Shown here piece after piece: positions 15,500 through 23,891 of a stretch of 64,000 nt of DNA. The position numbers and the translations under genes were made by a program. The notes below the pieces were generated by a model. The model was given only the letters and a program-made list of their open reading frames with translations, was not told where the DNA came from and made no database searches. The first letter of the stretch is position 1. Each line of letters starts with the position of its first letter. Source of the DNA: DASXRU01 sp039933315 (GTDB lineage: Bacteria; Acidobacteriota; Blastocatellia; Pyrinomonadales; Pyrinomonadaceae); contig JBDTOI010000003.1 in the NCBI GenBank assembly GCA_039933315.1, positions 4,724 to 68,723 of the forward strand, in the 5' to 3' direction.

Positions 15500-15778
15500 C
15501 TAATAGCGTCGGCGATGACGCTTGCGAATCTTGTAGGTGTAGAGTGCTCCGCTTCCTGCTCCAACCCCGGTACCTATAAGCGCGCCCTTCTTTCCGCCGG
15601 CGATGCCGCCAATGCCCGCACCTGCCGCCGTTGTTCCGGCTACCGTTAACTTATCCCGGTGCTTCTGCCAGAAACTCCGCGAATGACGTTGGCGGCGGTG
15701 ACGCCTTTGCCCCGATACGCTCGGAACGACCAACCCCAAAACGGCAAACATCAACATTAAGACGAGAAACTTTTTCAT
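15500..15778 (-). CDS. small exported glycine-zipper protein
   Basis: A 92-residue protein with signal peptide (MKKFLVLMLMFAVLGLVVPS, cut near SGQ), a very basic stretch (RRHRRQRHSRSFWQKHRDK), a glycine-zipper hairpin (TAAGAGIGGIAGGKKGALIG, GVGAGSGALYTY) and a basic tail (RKRHRRRY). Short proteins of this plan (YMGG-like) are exported and probably associate with a membrane. The zipper resembles the one at the C-terminus of the protein encoded at 12048-13964, without enough similarity to call them homologues. A ggag ribosome binding site precedes the ATG. Confidence 0.75.
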   Translation of the reverse strand: MKKFLVLMLMFAVLGLVVPSVSGQRRHRRQRHSRSFWQKHRDKLTVAGTTAAGAGIGGIAGGKKGALIGTGVGAGSGALYTYKIRKRHRRRY

Positions 15779-15836
15779 GCTTTACTCCAATTCAGATCGA
15801 CAGTTGTTGTTGTGAAAAGCTTATTTGCGTCAGGTG

Positions 15837-17525
15837 CTACACAACTACAGCGTTGCCGTTACGCTCGGCAAGACTGGCCACCACGGTTGTTAAGTTACGG
15901 GGCTCGATCGGCTTCGCGATATGGGTCTGATAGCCCGCCAGGAGCACACGTCTCCGCGCTTCGATTCCGGCGTAAGCCGTCAGTGCCGCCGCTGGAATTC
16001 TGCCCCCACTCTCTTCGGGCAGCTCCCGCACTTTGCTGATCAGGGAATAGCCATCCATGTGCGGCATCCCAATGTCGCTCACCAGCACGTCGAATCGTTG
16101 TCGCTCAAGTTCTTCCAGTGCTTCGGAGGCTGAGCCGACAGAAACCACTTCAGCCTCCCGGCCGGTTAGGACGGCCACTACGAGCTCGCGCGCGTCCGCT
16201 TCATCATCGACAACCAGCACTCGCAGACCATTAAGCGATGGTTGCGGTTCGGTCGAAGTTTTCCCAGCGGTCGCCGGGACGGGCTTGTCTTCACTTGCTT
16301 CGTAGTTCGCACTCCGCACGGGTAATACGACTTTAAAAGTAGTGCCTTCTCCTATGCCCGGACTTTCGGCCGTCACTGTGCCGCCATGTAGCTCAACCAG
16401 CTGCCGTACGATGGAGAGCCCGAGGCCAAGTCCGCCATGATTGCGGGTGGTGGATGAGTCGGACTGGCGAAAGCGGTCGAATACGTGAGGCAGGAGGTCC
16501 GCGTCAATGCCTAACCCCGTGTCATTGATGGTGATCCTGACCTGCGAGTCAACATGCTCCAACAGAACGCGTACCTGACCGCCGGGTGAAGTAAATTTGA
16601 TCGCGTTGGTTAGTAAATTCCAGACAACCTGTTGCAGCCGGTCGGGGTCGCCTGAGATCGGCCTGACGCTTGAATCAAGCTCAGTCTGAATATTGATGAC
16701 CCTCGCCTCTGCTGCCGGACGCAGGCCCTCAATTACGGCCTGGATCAACGGCGCAAGTTCTACCTGCCGCACCTCGAGGCGGAGCTTGCCCGTGATAATG
16801 CGCGAGACGTCGAGCAAATCGTCAATCAGCTGTCTTTGCGCGCGCGCGTTACGCAGGATAATTTCCACGGCATGGGTTGATTCTACCGGGCCCAGATTGC
16901 CGTCTGCGAGCATCTGCGACCAGCCGAGTATCGAGGTCAAGGGAGTACGCAATTCATGGGACAGTAAGGCCAGGAACTCATCCTTGATTGAATTAGCTCG
17001 ATCAGCCTGGGCTTGCGCCGCTATGGCGCTCTCCAGGAGCAGGGTGCATTCGTGCTGGGCTCGCTTACGTTCACTTATGTCGCGGATGTTGCATTGGATA
17101 ACCTGATCGTCGCCTTCATCATAGACGTTGCAGATGAACTCGACCTCCCGGAGCTCTCCCCTGGTAGTTTCCAGCGGTAAGTCCTCGTAGCGAATAAAGC
17201 CTTTCTCCTGCAACTCTCGAAACGCGTCCTGGCTTGCCTTCTTGTCGTTGAAGAAACCGATTTCCCAAAGTTCTTTCCCCAGGAATTCGTCACGAGCGTA
17301 ACCCAATAACTCCGCCATGAAAGGGTTCACGTCGGTGATTTTTAGAGTGGCGGCGTTAAGGATAAGGATTCCGTCGCGGGCAGCCTCGAACAAGCGCCGG
17401 TAACGAACCTCTGAAGTACGTAGCCCTTCGCGCGGCCGCTTGGGCGCAGAAGGGTCATTAGGCGCTCGGGAAAGCGCGTCAGTCGCCGGGAATGGTAGTG
17501 GGGCAGCTGATTTCACAGGTGACAT
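15837..17525 (-). CDS. PAS-containing hybrid histidine kinase with C-terminal receiver
   Basis: A 562-residue soluble sensor kinase. A PAS domain lies at about residues 40-155 (YRRLFEAARDGILILN, NPFMAELLGYARDEFLGKEL, NIRDISERKRAQ). The HisKA phosphoacceptor is in LALLSHELRTPLTSILGWSQ (about 190), and the ATPase shows NLLTNAIKF, DTGLGIDADLLPHVFDRF and GGLGLGLSIVRQLVELHGG (295-405). The receiver (435-555) has VDDE and the acceptor aspartate in VLVSDIGMPHMDGY. No transmembrane helix is present, so it senses a cytoplasmic signal. Output is presumably by phosphotransfer to a separate regulator. A 19-bp motif lies 118 bases upstream (17643-17661) and is shared with the receiver-like gene at 29703; a regulatory link is possible but unproven. 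Confidence 0.92.
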   Translation of the reverse strand: MSPVKSAAPLPFPATDALSRAPNDPSAPKRPREGLRTSEVRYRRLFEAARDGILILNAATLKITDVNPFMAELLGYARDEFLGKELWEIGFFNDKKASQDAFRELQEKGFIRYEDLPLETTRGELREVEFICNVYDEGDDQVIQCNIRDISERKRAQHECTLLLESAIAAQAQADRANSIKDEFLALLSHELRTPLTSILGWSQMLADGNLGPVESTHAVEIILRNARAQRQLIDDLLDVSRIITGKLRLEVRQVELAPLIQAVIEGLRPAAEARVINIQTELDSSVRPISGDPDRLQQVVWNLLTNAIKFTSPGGQVRVLLEHVDSQVRITINDTGLGIDADLLPHVFDRFRQSDSSTTRNHGGLGLGLSIVRQLVELHGGTVTAESPGIGEGTTFKVVLPVRSANYEASEDKPVPATAGKTSTEPQPSLNGLRVLVVDDEADARELVVAVLTGREAEVVSVGSASEALEELERQRFDVLVSDIGMPHMDGYSLISKVRELPEESGGRIPAAALTAYAGIEARRRVLLAGYQTHIAKPIEPRNLTTVVASLAERNGNAVVV

Positions 17526-17642
17526 TGGAGCGCTCCGGCCTAATCAAGCTAGGAAAGAGACGGCAGACAGACGAGTAATGAATGGTGTCTAGCTCGATAT
17601 AGGTGACGAGAACGCGTTTTTAACACGGGCGGGGAGGAGCTG

Positions 17643-17661
17643 TCAGTGCGCTGCCGCACAT
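17643..17661 (-). promoter_or_regulatory. 19-bp conserved motif TGTGYGNYAGCGCACNGAC, copy 2
   Basis: On the minus strand this reads TGTGCGGCAGCGCACTGAC. The core GTGCG-GCAG-CGCAC is a perfect inverted repeat. It is about 118 bases upstream of the hybrid histidine kinase start. Confidence 0.55.
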
Positions 17662-17764
17662 ACCCGGGTCGCACCTAACGTTGCGGGCTATTTGACTCAA
17701 CCGCGGTGCCAATGAGCGCTGCAAGGGCCCCAGGCGTTCCGCCCTGGCTACCACGCAAGAAAGG

Positions 17765-17795
17765 GGGGGGCGTCCACGGACGGGACGCCCCTCCG
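17765..17795. repeat. family A palindromic repeat, diverged copy
   Basis: The sequence gggggcgtccacggacggga with cgcccctcc matches the GGGGCGxCCACGGAxxGxCGCCCC pattern of the other copies. Confidence 0.65.
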
Positions 17796-17970
17796 AATTT
17801 ACAATAGGAAAGGCTAATTGCTCGCGGCCCGGCCTTTCTCCTTAGCCCCGACCCTTCGTCTCAATCTCGATCGATGAGTTTCGAGAAGCGGCTTCTCGCT
17901 CCCATCCTTCGTTTCTTCCTGATAGAGGAAGGCGAGTTTGTTCTCGTCGAATGCTTCGGTTGAACTCTAC

Positions 17971-18807
17971 TTATGCACCCTCGGCCCGCGCTTTGAGTAG
18001 TACCTCGCTGACCGGAGCCATGCTCGCCTTTTGATTTTCCTGACGTTCAGTAAACAGAGGCGCAGCCTGTTCCGAACGTCCGGAAGGCTGCCCTTCCGCG
18101 GTGGGGATTCCTCCCGTTTCCATCAGCTGTTTCAGACGCTTCAAATTGTGCTCGATCAATTGACCCGGCTCGGTGCCGAAGAGTTTTGCCAGCAGCATAC
18201 CGGCCGTGCCGCCCGGCGCGTTGTAATTCACGGTGACCTTCACCTCGGTGCCGCGGCCGCCGGGAACTTCTGTGAAATGCACTGTGCCGGCGTTATCAAC
18301 ATCCGCGTGCGAAAGCGAGCGCCAGGCAATAAACTCGTTCTCCTTCTCATTCAATATCTCCGCGTCCCATTCAATGCTTTTGCCGCCCGGGCCTTTGGCT
18401 ACCCAGTGAGACCGGTTCATGCTAAGGGGCGTTACCGACTCAAGGTTCTCCATGAAGCGCGGCAGGTTCTCCAGGTTGCGCCAGAAGTTGTACAACTCCG
18501 CCGGCGTGCTGTTGATGGTGATTGATTTCTCAACGTGAAAATCTTTCGCCACGTGCTCCGAGTTTCGAGAATGCGCCGTATTGATTCCCAGAGCTTGATA
18601 GGCTTCGCAGTACCCCCTGGCGCCGCGAGCGAGCAGACCGCCCCCCGCCAGGCGCAGCAGAAAGCCCAGCTTGGATCCTTTCTTCAACGAGTAAGCGATT
18701 AAGGCCCCGCCGCCGATGACGCTGGCTATGCGTTCAACCTTCCCCACATTGGTGTTGTCGTTTTCCAGTCCAACAAAACCGGTAAGAGTCCGAGTTAATG
18801 TATTCAT
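17971..18807 (-). CDS. SRPBCC (polyketide cyclase-like) membrane-associated protein
   Basis: A 278-residue protein. The N-terminal 70 residues form a DUF2892/YgaP-like membrane hairpin (NVGKVERIASVIGGGALIAY, LGFLLRLAGGGLLARG). The central part (about 95-235) is an SRPBCC fold (VEKSITINSTPAELYNFWRN, LPRFMENLESVTPL, WVAKGPGG, WDAEILNE, AWRSLSHADVDNAGTVHF, GTEVKVTVNY), ending in the amphipathic LIEHNLKRLKQLMETGG helix. This architecture is common in acidobacteria and proteobacteria. It is thought to bind a hydrophobic ligand at the inner membrane, with no fixed substrate known. A tail of 45 residues is low-complexity. An aaggaaac ribosome binding site supports the ATG. Confidence 0.85.
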   Translation of the reverse strand: MNTLTRTLTGFVGLENDNTNVGKVERIASVIGGGALIAYSLKKGSKLGFLLRLAGGGLLARGARGYCEAYQALGINTAHSRNSEHVAKDFHVEKSITINSTPAELYNFWRNLENLPRFMENLESVTPLSMNRSHWVAKGPGGKSIEWDAEILNEKENEFIAWRSLSHADVDNAGTVHFTEVPGGRGTEVKVTVNYNAPGGTAGMLLAKLFGTEPGQLIEHNLKRLKQLMETGGIPTAEGQPSGRSEQAAPLFTERQENQKASMAPVSEVLLKARAEGA

Positions 18808-19125
18808 GTTTCCTTTTCTCCCTTGGTTCGGAACGTAATTAAGTTTTAGTTTCTATTCGTTTCTCATAAGGCAGAGGTGAGTAGCCAGGGCTGTAGCCTT
18901 CCGGTACGAACCGCCCGCTCACAATGTCCTCTTCGCCATCGCCCGCACACGAGCACTTGGCGATTCTGTCCGAGAAAACAGTTTCAAGGGATAGGGAGCA
19001 AACTCAGTGCCGTAGATTTTGAATTGATAGGATGAAGGACTGGGACAGCGACGGTGGCAGGAATTTCACAACCATTTGATGCGCCTTTGCGCGAAACTGC
19101 TTCTCGGGAAGGCGAAGGTAGAGAG
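18808..19125. other. gene-free region between SRPBCC and kup
   Basis: About 318 bases that contain the SRPBCC promoter and the downstream end of kup. A dispersed repeat piece (gcgcctttgcgcgaaactgc with ttctcggg, 19081-19109) related to those at 9265 and 52315 is present. No gene or clear terminator is seen. Confidence 0.55.
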
Positions 19126-21057
19126 TTAGATCTCGATCTGCGACCCCATCTCTACTACCCGGTCCGGCGGCAGGCAGAAATACGCTGTAGCGCTGGTGGC
19201 ATTCTGTGAGATAAGCGCGAAGATTCTTTCACGCCATAGCGCCATGCCCGGACGTTTGGAGGCGATGATTGTTTCGCGTCCCAGGAAGTAGGTGATCTCT
19301 TTCCGGTCGAAAACCAGACCGGGTACTTCTGCAATCTCAAGCGCCTTGGGGATGTCCGGATCTTCCATGAACCCGTAAAACACGCGCAGGCGGTAAAACC
19401 CATTGCCCACGGGTTCAATTTCCACTCGCTCGTGGAGCGCCACGTACGGCACTAGCCTGGTTTTCACAGTTAAGAAGAGCACATGCTGGTGCAGGATCTT
19501 GTTGTGCTCAAGGTTGTTCACCAGGGCCGGCGGTGTTCTGGTGGCATTCCCGTTCATGAAGATGGCAATGCCGGACACGCGTAGCGGCTTAAGGCGGGCT
19601 ACCTCCTGCAGAAAGTCTTCCAGCGGTTGCGCATCCTGTTGAATCCGTTCCGCCAGGATTCGCCTTCCCTTCTTCCATGTGGTCATTACCACAAAGACCC
19701 CCGCCGCCAACAGCAATGGGAACCATCCTCCCTGGGCCACCTTGATGATGTTGGCACCGAAGAACGCGAGGTCGATTATCAGTAAGAAGGCGGCCAGCAG
19801 GCCCGCACTCACCAGGCTCCACCCCCAACGGTCGCGGGCGACGACATAAAACAAGATCGTGGTAATGACCATCGTCGAAGTGACCGCGACGCCGTAAGCT
19901 GCAGCGAGGTTACTGGAGGTGCGGAAGCCCACCACGATAGCGACACATCCCATCAACAGCGCCCAATTGACCGCCGGGATGTATATCTGGCCGTACTCCG
20001 TGATCGAGGTGTGGTTAATCTTCAGGCGTGGACTGAAACCCAATTGTATCGCCTGCATCGTCAGTGAATAGGCCCCGGTAATCACAGCCTGGGACGCGAT
20101 CACAGCCGCCGCCGTGGCGAGGACAATCAATGGGTAGAGGGCCCATCCCGGCGCCAGGCGGTAGAAAGGGTTTTCAGCTGCCAGGGGATTTTCCAGGAGT
20201 AAAGCGCCCTGGCCGAAGTAATTCATTAGCAGGGCCGGCAATACGATGGTGAACCAAACCAAACGAATAGGACGTAATCCGAAATGGCCCATATCAGCGT
20301 AAAGTGCTTCGCCTCCCGTGACCACCAGAAACACCGAGCCCAGAATCAGGAATCCATGCCAGCCGTTACGCACAAAAAACTCAACGCCGTGAAGGGGGTT
20401 GATAGCAGCGAGTACCTGCGGGTAGCGAACGACCTGGACCACGCCCAGCACGGCTAGCGCGGCGAACCATATCAACATGATTGGTCCAAATACTTTGCCG
20501 ATCTTGGCGGTTCCGCGTCTTTGAAAGAGGAACAGCGCGACCAGAATCAAAATCGTAATCGGCACCACATAGGAGTGGAGTCGCGGGGCCGCGACGGTTA
20601 ACCCTTCAGTGGCGCTGAGCACGGAGATCGCCGGCGTAATCATGCCGTCGCCGTAGAGCAGAGCGGCTCCGAAGATGCCCATCAAAATCAATAGCCAACG
20701 CTCGCTTTTGCCCGAAGGCTTGATCGGTGTGGCCAACGCCGTTAGCGAGAGAATACCGCCTTCGCCATGATTGTCAGCGTGCAGCACGAAGACGAGGTAC
20801 TTGATAGAAATGATAATTATGAGCGCCCAAAAGATCAGTGACAAAACGCCGAGCACGTTGGCGGGGAAAGGAGTGATCGAATGTGGCCCGTGGAAACATT
20901 CACGCAAAGCGTAGAGCGGGCTGGTGCCAATGTCACCGTACACGACGCCGAGGGCGGCCAGGGAAAGAACAAACAGGTACTTGCCTCGCGCCGTCACGCG
21001 CGGCACGTGTCCGGTTGTAGTGGTAGCGTGGATATCCGAAGCTGGTGATTCCGACAT
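19126..21057 (-). CDS. kup: low-affinity potassium uptake protein Kup
   Basis: The 643-residue product is a KUP/HAK/KT-family potassium:proton symporter. The signature GVVYGDIGTSPLYALRECF is at about residues 36-54. About twelve membrane helices span residues 27-450 (for example LYGDGMITPAISVLSA, GAYSLTMQAIQLGF and IYIPAVNWALLMGCVAIV), and a cytoplasmic domain of nearly 190 residues follows (LRVSGIAIFMNGNATRTPPA ... YFLGRETI). Length matches the family. The gene is alone on its strand. No c-di-AMP riboswitch could be made out in the 278-base upstream gap. The ribosome binding site is weak. Confidence 0.96.
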   Translation of the reverse strand: MSESPASDIHATTTTGHVPRVTARGKYLFVLSLAALGVVYGDIGTSPLYALRECFHGPHSITPFPANVLGVLSLIFWALIIIISIKYLVFVLHADNHGEGGILSLTALATPIKPSGKSERWLLILMGIFGAALLYGDGMITPAISVLSATEGLTVAAPRLHSYVVPITILILVALFLFQRRGTAKIGKVFGPIMLIWFAALAVLGVVQVVRYPQVLAAINPLHGVEFFVRNGWHGFLILGSVFLVVTGGEALYADMGHFGLRPIRLVWFTIVLPALLMNYFGQGALLLENPLAAENPFYRLAPGWALYPLIVLATAAAVIASQAVITGAYSLTMQAIQLGFSPRLKINHTSITEYGQIYIPAVNWALLMGCVAIVVGFRTSSNLAAAYGVAVTSTMVITTILFYVVARDRWGWSLVSAGLLAAFLLIIDLAFFGANIIKVAQGGWFPLLLAAGVFVVMTTWKKGRRILAERIQQDAQPLEDFLQEVARLKPLRVSGIAIFMNGNATRTPPALVNNLEHNKILHQHVLFLTVKTRLVPYVALHERVEIEPVGNGFYRLRVFYGFMEDPDIPKALEIAEVPGLVFDRKEITYFLGRETIIASKRPGMALWRERIFALISQNATSATAYFCLPPDRVVEMGSQIEI

Positions 21058-21335
21058 TTGGCCCCGCGAGCGCTGATAGAGATCGTCTTACGTTCACGGT
21101 CCTGGCCGCAGAACTTCTCCCGAAAGGTACGTAGGGGGTGAATTGCGCGGAATAGAATGCCATAAAACTTATGGTGAGTGAAATTGAAATTAGGACAACG
21201 ACCATTGTTCAATTACCGGTCCGGCAGACGTGGGGCGGAATCACTTTTGCAGAATGGGTATCGGCAACATAAACTACCGGCGCCATTGCTGAGAGGAATC
21301 CAGGGTTAAGCGAGTAACGATCAAGGGAGGAACAT

Positions 21336-21872
21336 ATGTCCAAAACAAAAAGCCCAAAAGCGGCGGAAAGCTCGCCACCGTTGACCGCCAAAGAGCCTAC
21401 CAAGCAGGAACTCCAACGCCACATGGAGGAGACTCGTGAATCTCTGGCGCATACTGTCGAACAACTCAAAGACACAGTGACGACCCAGGTAGAAACCGTG
21501 AAAGAGTCCGTCAGCGGCGTGCTCGATTTTCGCCAGCAGTTTCAGAACGAGCCACTAGTGTGGAGTCTGGGCGCGCTTTCAGCAGGCTTTGCCCTGGGCT
21601 ACACGCTCGGGTTTGCGCACCAGACCACGCACGGGTCGAAAAGTCGGTCGAAGGTCGCCGCATTCGCCGACGGTATCGTCGACGAGCTCTCTACCGTTGG
21701 CCAGAGCTTTCTGATGCCCGCCCTAACTACGAAGATCAAAGAACTGTTTGGCTTCGATTTCTCCGAACTGTTGGAGGAATTGGCCGGGGCAAAGAAACAA
21801 AGCAAGCGAACCACACGTCCTAAAAAACTCGCGGCGAAATCAGCCTCCAGAAAAACTGCGAAGAAGAGGTGA
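21336..21872 (+). CDS. YqjD/DUF3618-like membrane-anchored protein
   Basis: A 178-residue protein with an N-terminal amphipathic coiled coil (LQRHMEETRESLAHTVEQLK, TVTTQVETVKESVSGVL), a single glycine-rich membrane helix (WSLGALSAGFALGYTLGFAH, about residues 75-95), a short globular part and a very basic Lys/Ala tail (SKRTTRPKKLAAKSASRKTA). The HMEETRESLAHTVEQLK block resembles DUF3618/YqjD-like proteins, which anchor in the inner membrane and have been linked to ribosomes or membrane stress. The basic tail may bind nucleic acid (inference). A gggagg ribosome binding site precedes the ATG. Confidence 0.75.
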   Translation: MSKTKSPKAAESSPPLTAKEPTKQELQRHMEETRESLAHTVEQLKDTVTTQVETVKESVSGVLDFRQQFQNEPLVWSLGALSAGFALGYTLGFAHQTTHGSKSRSKVAAFADGIVDELSTVGQSFLMPALTTKIKELFGFDFSELLEELAGAKKQSKRTTRPKKLAAKSASRKTAKKR

Positions 21873-21878
21873 AGTAAC

Positions 21879-22124
21879 TTTGTAGGGGCGCCCCTCCGTG
21901 GGCGCCCCTTTTTGAGCCGCGGATTTGCGCGGATTAAACGCGGATCTGCAACACGAGGTGAGTGTCGCTGCGAGCGCGTGGTTGGCCCACCAAACAGCGC
22001 GGGATTTAATCATTACTCCCCGCTAACGCAGGCCTTACCGACAAAGTCTTATCTTATCCGCGGGTCTCCGCGGAAATCCGCGGCTAAAAAAGGGGCGCCC
22101 ACGGAGTGACGCCCCTACAAACTT
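21879..22124. repeat. nested mosaic palindrome of about 245 bp
   Basis: The outer arms are family A copies (tgtaggggcgcccctccgtg with ggcgcccc, and ggggcgcccacggagtgacg with cccctaca). The inner arms are GCCGCGGATTTGCGCGGAT-type repeats (gccgcggatttgcgcggatt and atccgcgggtctccgcggaa with atccgcggc). The non-repeated centre is about 110 bases. It separates two rightward genes and could fold into a long hairpin that ends or stabilises the upstream transcript. Confidence 0.8.
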
Positions 22125-22142
22125 TCACAAGGTAATTCATCT

Positions 22143-22919
22143 GTGAGCCCTCGCTTTATTCCCCGACTCAGCATTCTTGGTGAACGTTACCCCAGGCAGA
22201 TCGCGTTCTTAAAAGCACGCCTTTCGCCGGAAGGCTACCTGGGGCTCCATCTCACGATCGGGGCGTTAATTCTCATCGGCGCCACCTGGCTCTTTGCCGC
22301 GATAGCCGAAGATGTGGTAACCAAAGATCACATAATCGTAGTGGACGCGAATTTCTCTGCCTGGCTTTATGCACATTGGCACCCATGGACCACCAGGACC
22401 TTACTAATCGTCACTCATCTTCATGGGACGATTGGAATTACAATCATCACCACGCTCGTTTTTCTTTATCTAATGAGACACAAGTACCGATCGCAGGCTT
22501 TAGCTCTGGTTCTTTCCGTGGCTGGCGGTGGATTGCTAAACGTAATCCTGAAGAATGTCTTCCTGCGTTCGCGCCCCAGTCTTGAGAATCCCATCCTGAC
22601 GTTAACCAGCCACAGTTTTCCCAGTGGCCATACGATGGCGGCGACCTGTTTCTACGGCGCGTTGTGCGTCTTCGCAGTTTGGAGCTTGAAGGCCTGGTCT
22701 GGGCGTCTCCTGGCGATTGTCACGGCCGCCTTCATGATTATGCTGGTGGGCTTCAGTCGCATTTACCTCGGCGCCCACTATCTAAGTGACGTGCTGGGAG
22801 CTATAGCCGAAGGGCTGGCCTGGGTGGCGATCTGCCTGACGGCTGTGGAAGTGATTCGGCGCCGCCCTGGCAGAAATGGCGGGGTTGAGCTCGGGGAACC
22901 AAATACCAGCCACAGATGA
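22143..22919 (+). CDS. PAP2-family lipid phosphatase
   Basis: A 258-residue integral membrane protein from GTG at 22143. The three phosphatase motifs are KNVFLRSRP (lysine and RP), FPSGHTMAA (the PSGH box) and SRIYLGAHYLSDVLGA (SRxxxxxHxxxD). Six membrane helices are predicted around them. Family members remove phosphate from undecaprenyl diphosphate, phosphatidic acid or phosphatidylglycerol phosphate at the outer face of the inner membrane. The specific lipid cannot be assigned. The last codons and the TGA stop fall in the left arm of the repeat at 22907-23060, so its C-terminus was probably reshaped by that element. Confidence 0.9.
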   Translation: MSPRFIPRLSILGERYPRQIAFLKARLSPEGYLGLHLTIGALILIGATWLFAAIAEDVVTKDHIIVVDANFSAWLYAHWHPWTTRTLLIVTHLHGTIGITIITTLVFLYLMRHKYRSQALALVLSVAGGGLLNVILKNVFLRSRPSLENPILTLTSHSFPSGHTMAATCFYGALCVFAVWSLKAWSGRLLAIVTAAFMIMLVGFSRIYLGAHYLSDVLGAIAEGLAWVAICLTAVEVIRRRPGRNGGVELGEPNTSHR

Positions 22920-23060
22920 ACACGGATGGACACGGATTAGATAGAACAGGAAACGTTAGATAAGAGAGCTGCTCGCGCAAGTTCTTATTATCTCAGCCGG
23001 ACCAAAAACTATTCTGCTGTCTCCATGTATCTGTGTGAATCCGTGTTTATCTGTGGCTCG
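22907..23060. repeat. inverted repeat of the CCACAGATGAACACGGAT type
   Basis: The left arm (gccacagatgaacacggatg with gacacggatt, 22909-22938) is matched by the right arm (tgtatctgtgtgaatccgtg with tttatctgtggc, 23026-23057). A relative (acacagatttcaccgatt) lies at 25524-25542 and another at 710-735. The element overlaps the stop codon of the PAP2 gene. Confidence 0.65.
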
Positions 23061-23065
23061 TTCCT

Positions 23066-23878
23066 TTAGTTGAGTAGTTTCGCAGTCAGGACAACGATCA
23101 AAGCACGGTCTCCGAAGGTGGCTGTACCCACTACCACCTTTTCGCCATCGCGCAGGTTAAGGGCAGTCTGCACCTGGGTGCGATTGTCCATAGTCTGGGA
23201 CGTCAAACCCGTAGTGAATGCGAACTCACCGATCTGAATTGTGGGAGTACCTGTCGAAGTCGAGGTGAGCGTTACTGAATTTATGAAATATTCGTAGGGC
23301 AGCGTCACGTTTCCAGTCGAAGTCGACGACTGGGAAATCTCCGCCGTGCCCTTGCCGCGCAGGCCTCGTTGCGTCTCCGTGAGGCGCTGGACGACCGACG
23401 TAGCGAGCTCATAATTCCGATAGCTAAGGGTTTCGCGCAACTGCGTGAGCACGTCTTTCAGTTCGGCGGGGATCTGTGCGATCACGCCGCCCGTGTTGCT
23501 GCTCGTGTTAGAGGCTACGAGCACGTGCATGTGCAGCTCGATGTTCGGGCGCGGCGCGGCGGGCGTGTCCAGCCGCTTGAGGGCCTCTTCCATGGTGGCA
23601 ACGTTTTCGGGAAAGTCGCGAACTGTCAGAGTCTTAAATTCAGAGTTCGCCGAAATCGACGCTCCTTTGAAGCCGCTGCCGAGTTGCTTCAGCACGCTGG
23701 CGAGACTGTTAGCGTCGCGGTATTTAACCTCGAAGACTTTACTCTTGAAGCCCTTTTCCGTGACGAAATTGTCGTTCGCCGGCGTCGCCCCTGAGGCGGG
23801 CTGCTGCGCGTATGACCCCGAGATAAAAACCAGTACCAAAACGATTGCTGTCAGAACATTCTTAGTAGTTTTGAGCAT
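23066..23878 (-). CDS. exported protein with secretin N-type domain
   Basis: A 270-residue protein with signal peptide (MLKTTKNVLTAIVLVLVFIS, cut near SYAQ) and a strong aggagg ribosome binding site. Residues about 45-105 form a secretin N1/N2-like KH fold (FEVKYRDANSLASVLKQLGS, LTVRDFPENVATMEEALKRL). The C-terminal half is beta-rich (IQIGEFAFTTGLTSQ, LNLRDGEKVVVGTATFGDRA), but the secretin channel domain is missing, so it is probably a periplasmic accessory and not a pore. It is the third gene of a sigma/anti-sigma operon (13-base gap) and may be the pathway's periplasmic sensor or target (inference). Confidence 0.8.
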   Translation of the reverse strand: MLKTTKNVLTAIVLVLVFISGSYAQQPASGATPANDNFVTEKGFKSKVFEVKYRDANSLASVLKQLGSGFKGASISANSEFKTLTVRDFPENVATMEEALKRLDTPAAPRPNIELHMHVLVASNTSSNTGGVIAQIPAELKDVLTQLRETLSYRNYELATSVVQRLTETQRGLRGKGTAEISQSSTSTGNVTLPYEYFINSVTLTSTSTGTPTIQIGEFAFTTGLTSQTMDNRTQVQTALNLRDGEKVVVGTATFGDRALIVVLTAKLLN

Positions 23879-23891
23879 GAGAACGTACCTC

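Larger units (their letters stand above)
17526..17970. other. gene-free region: promoter area of the hybrid kinase, a repeat and a possible coding remnant
   Basis: It holds the 19-bp motif at 17643-17661, a family A repeat at 17765-17795, and, reading leftward from about 17958 to 17817, a stretch without stop codons (ST EAFDENKLAFLYQEETKDG...) that lacks a start codon and may be the remains of a gene. Nothing else is evident. Confidence 0.5.

Noticed and set aside
21058..21335. c-di-AMP (ydaO-type) riboswitch upstream of kup
   Set aside because: Kup genes sometimes carry one, but the conserved blocks could not be found in the 278-base gap.
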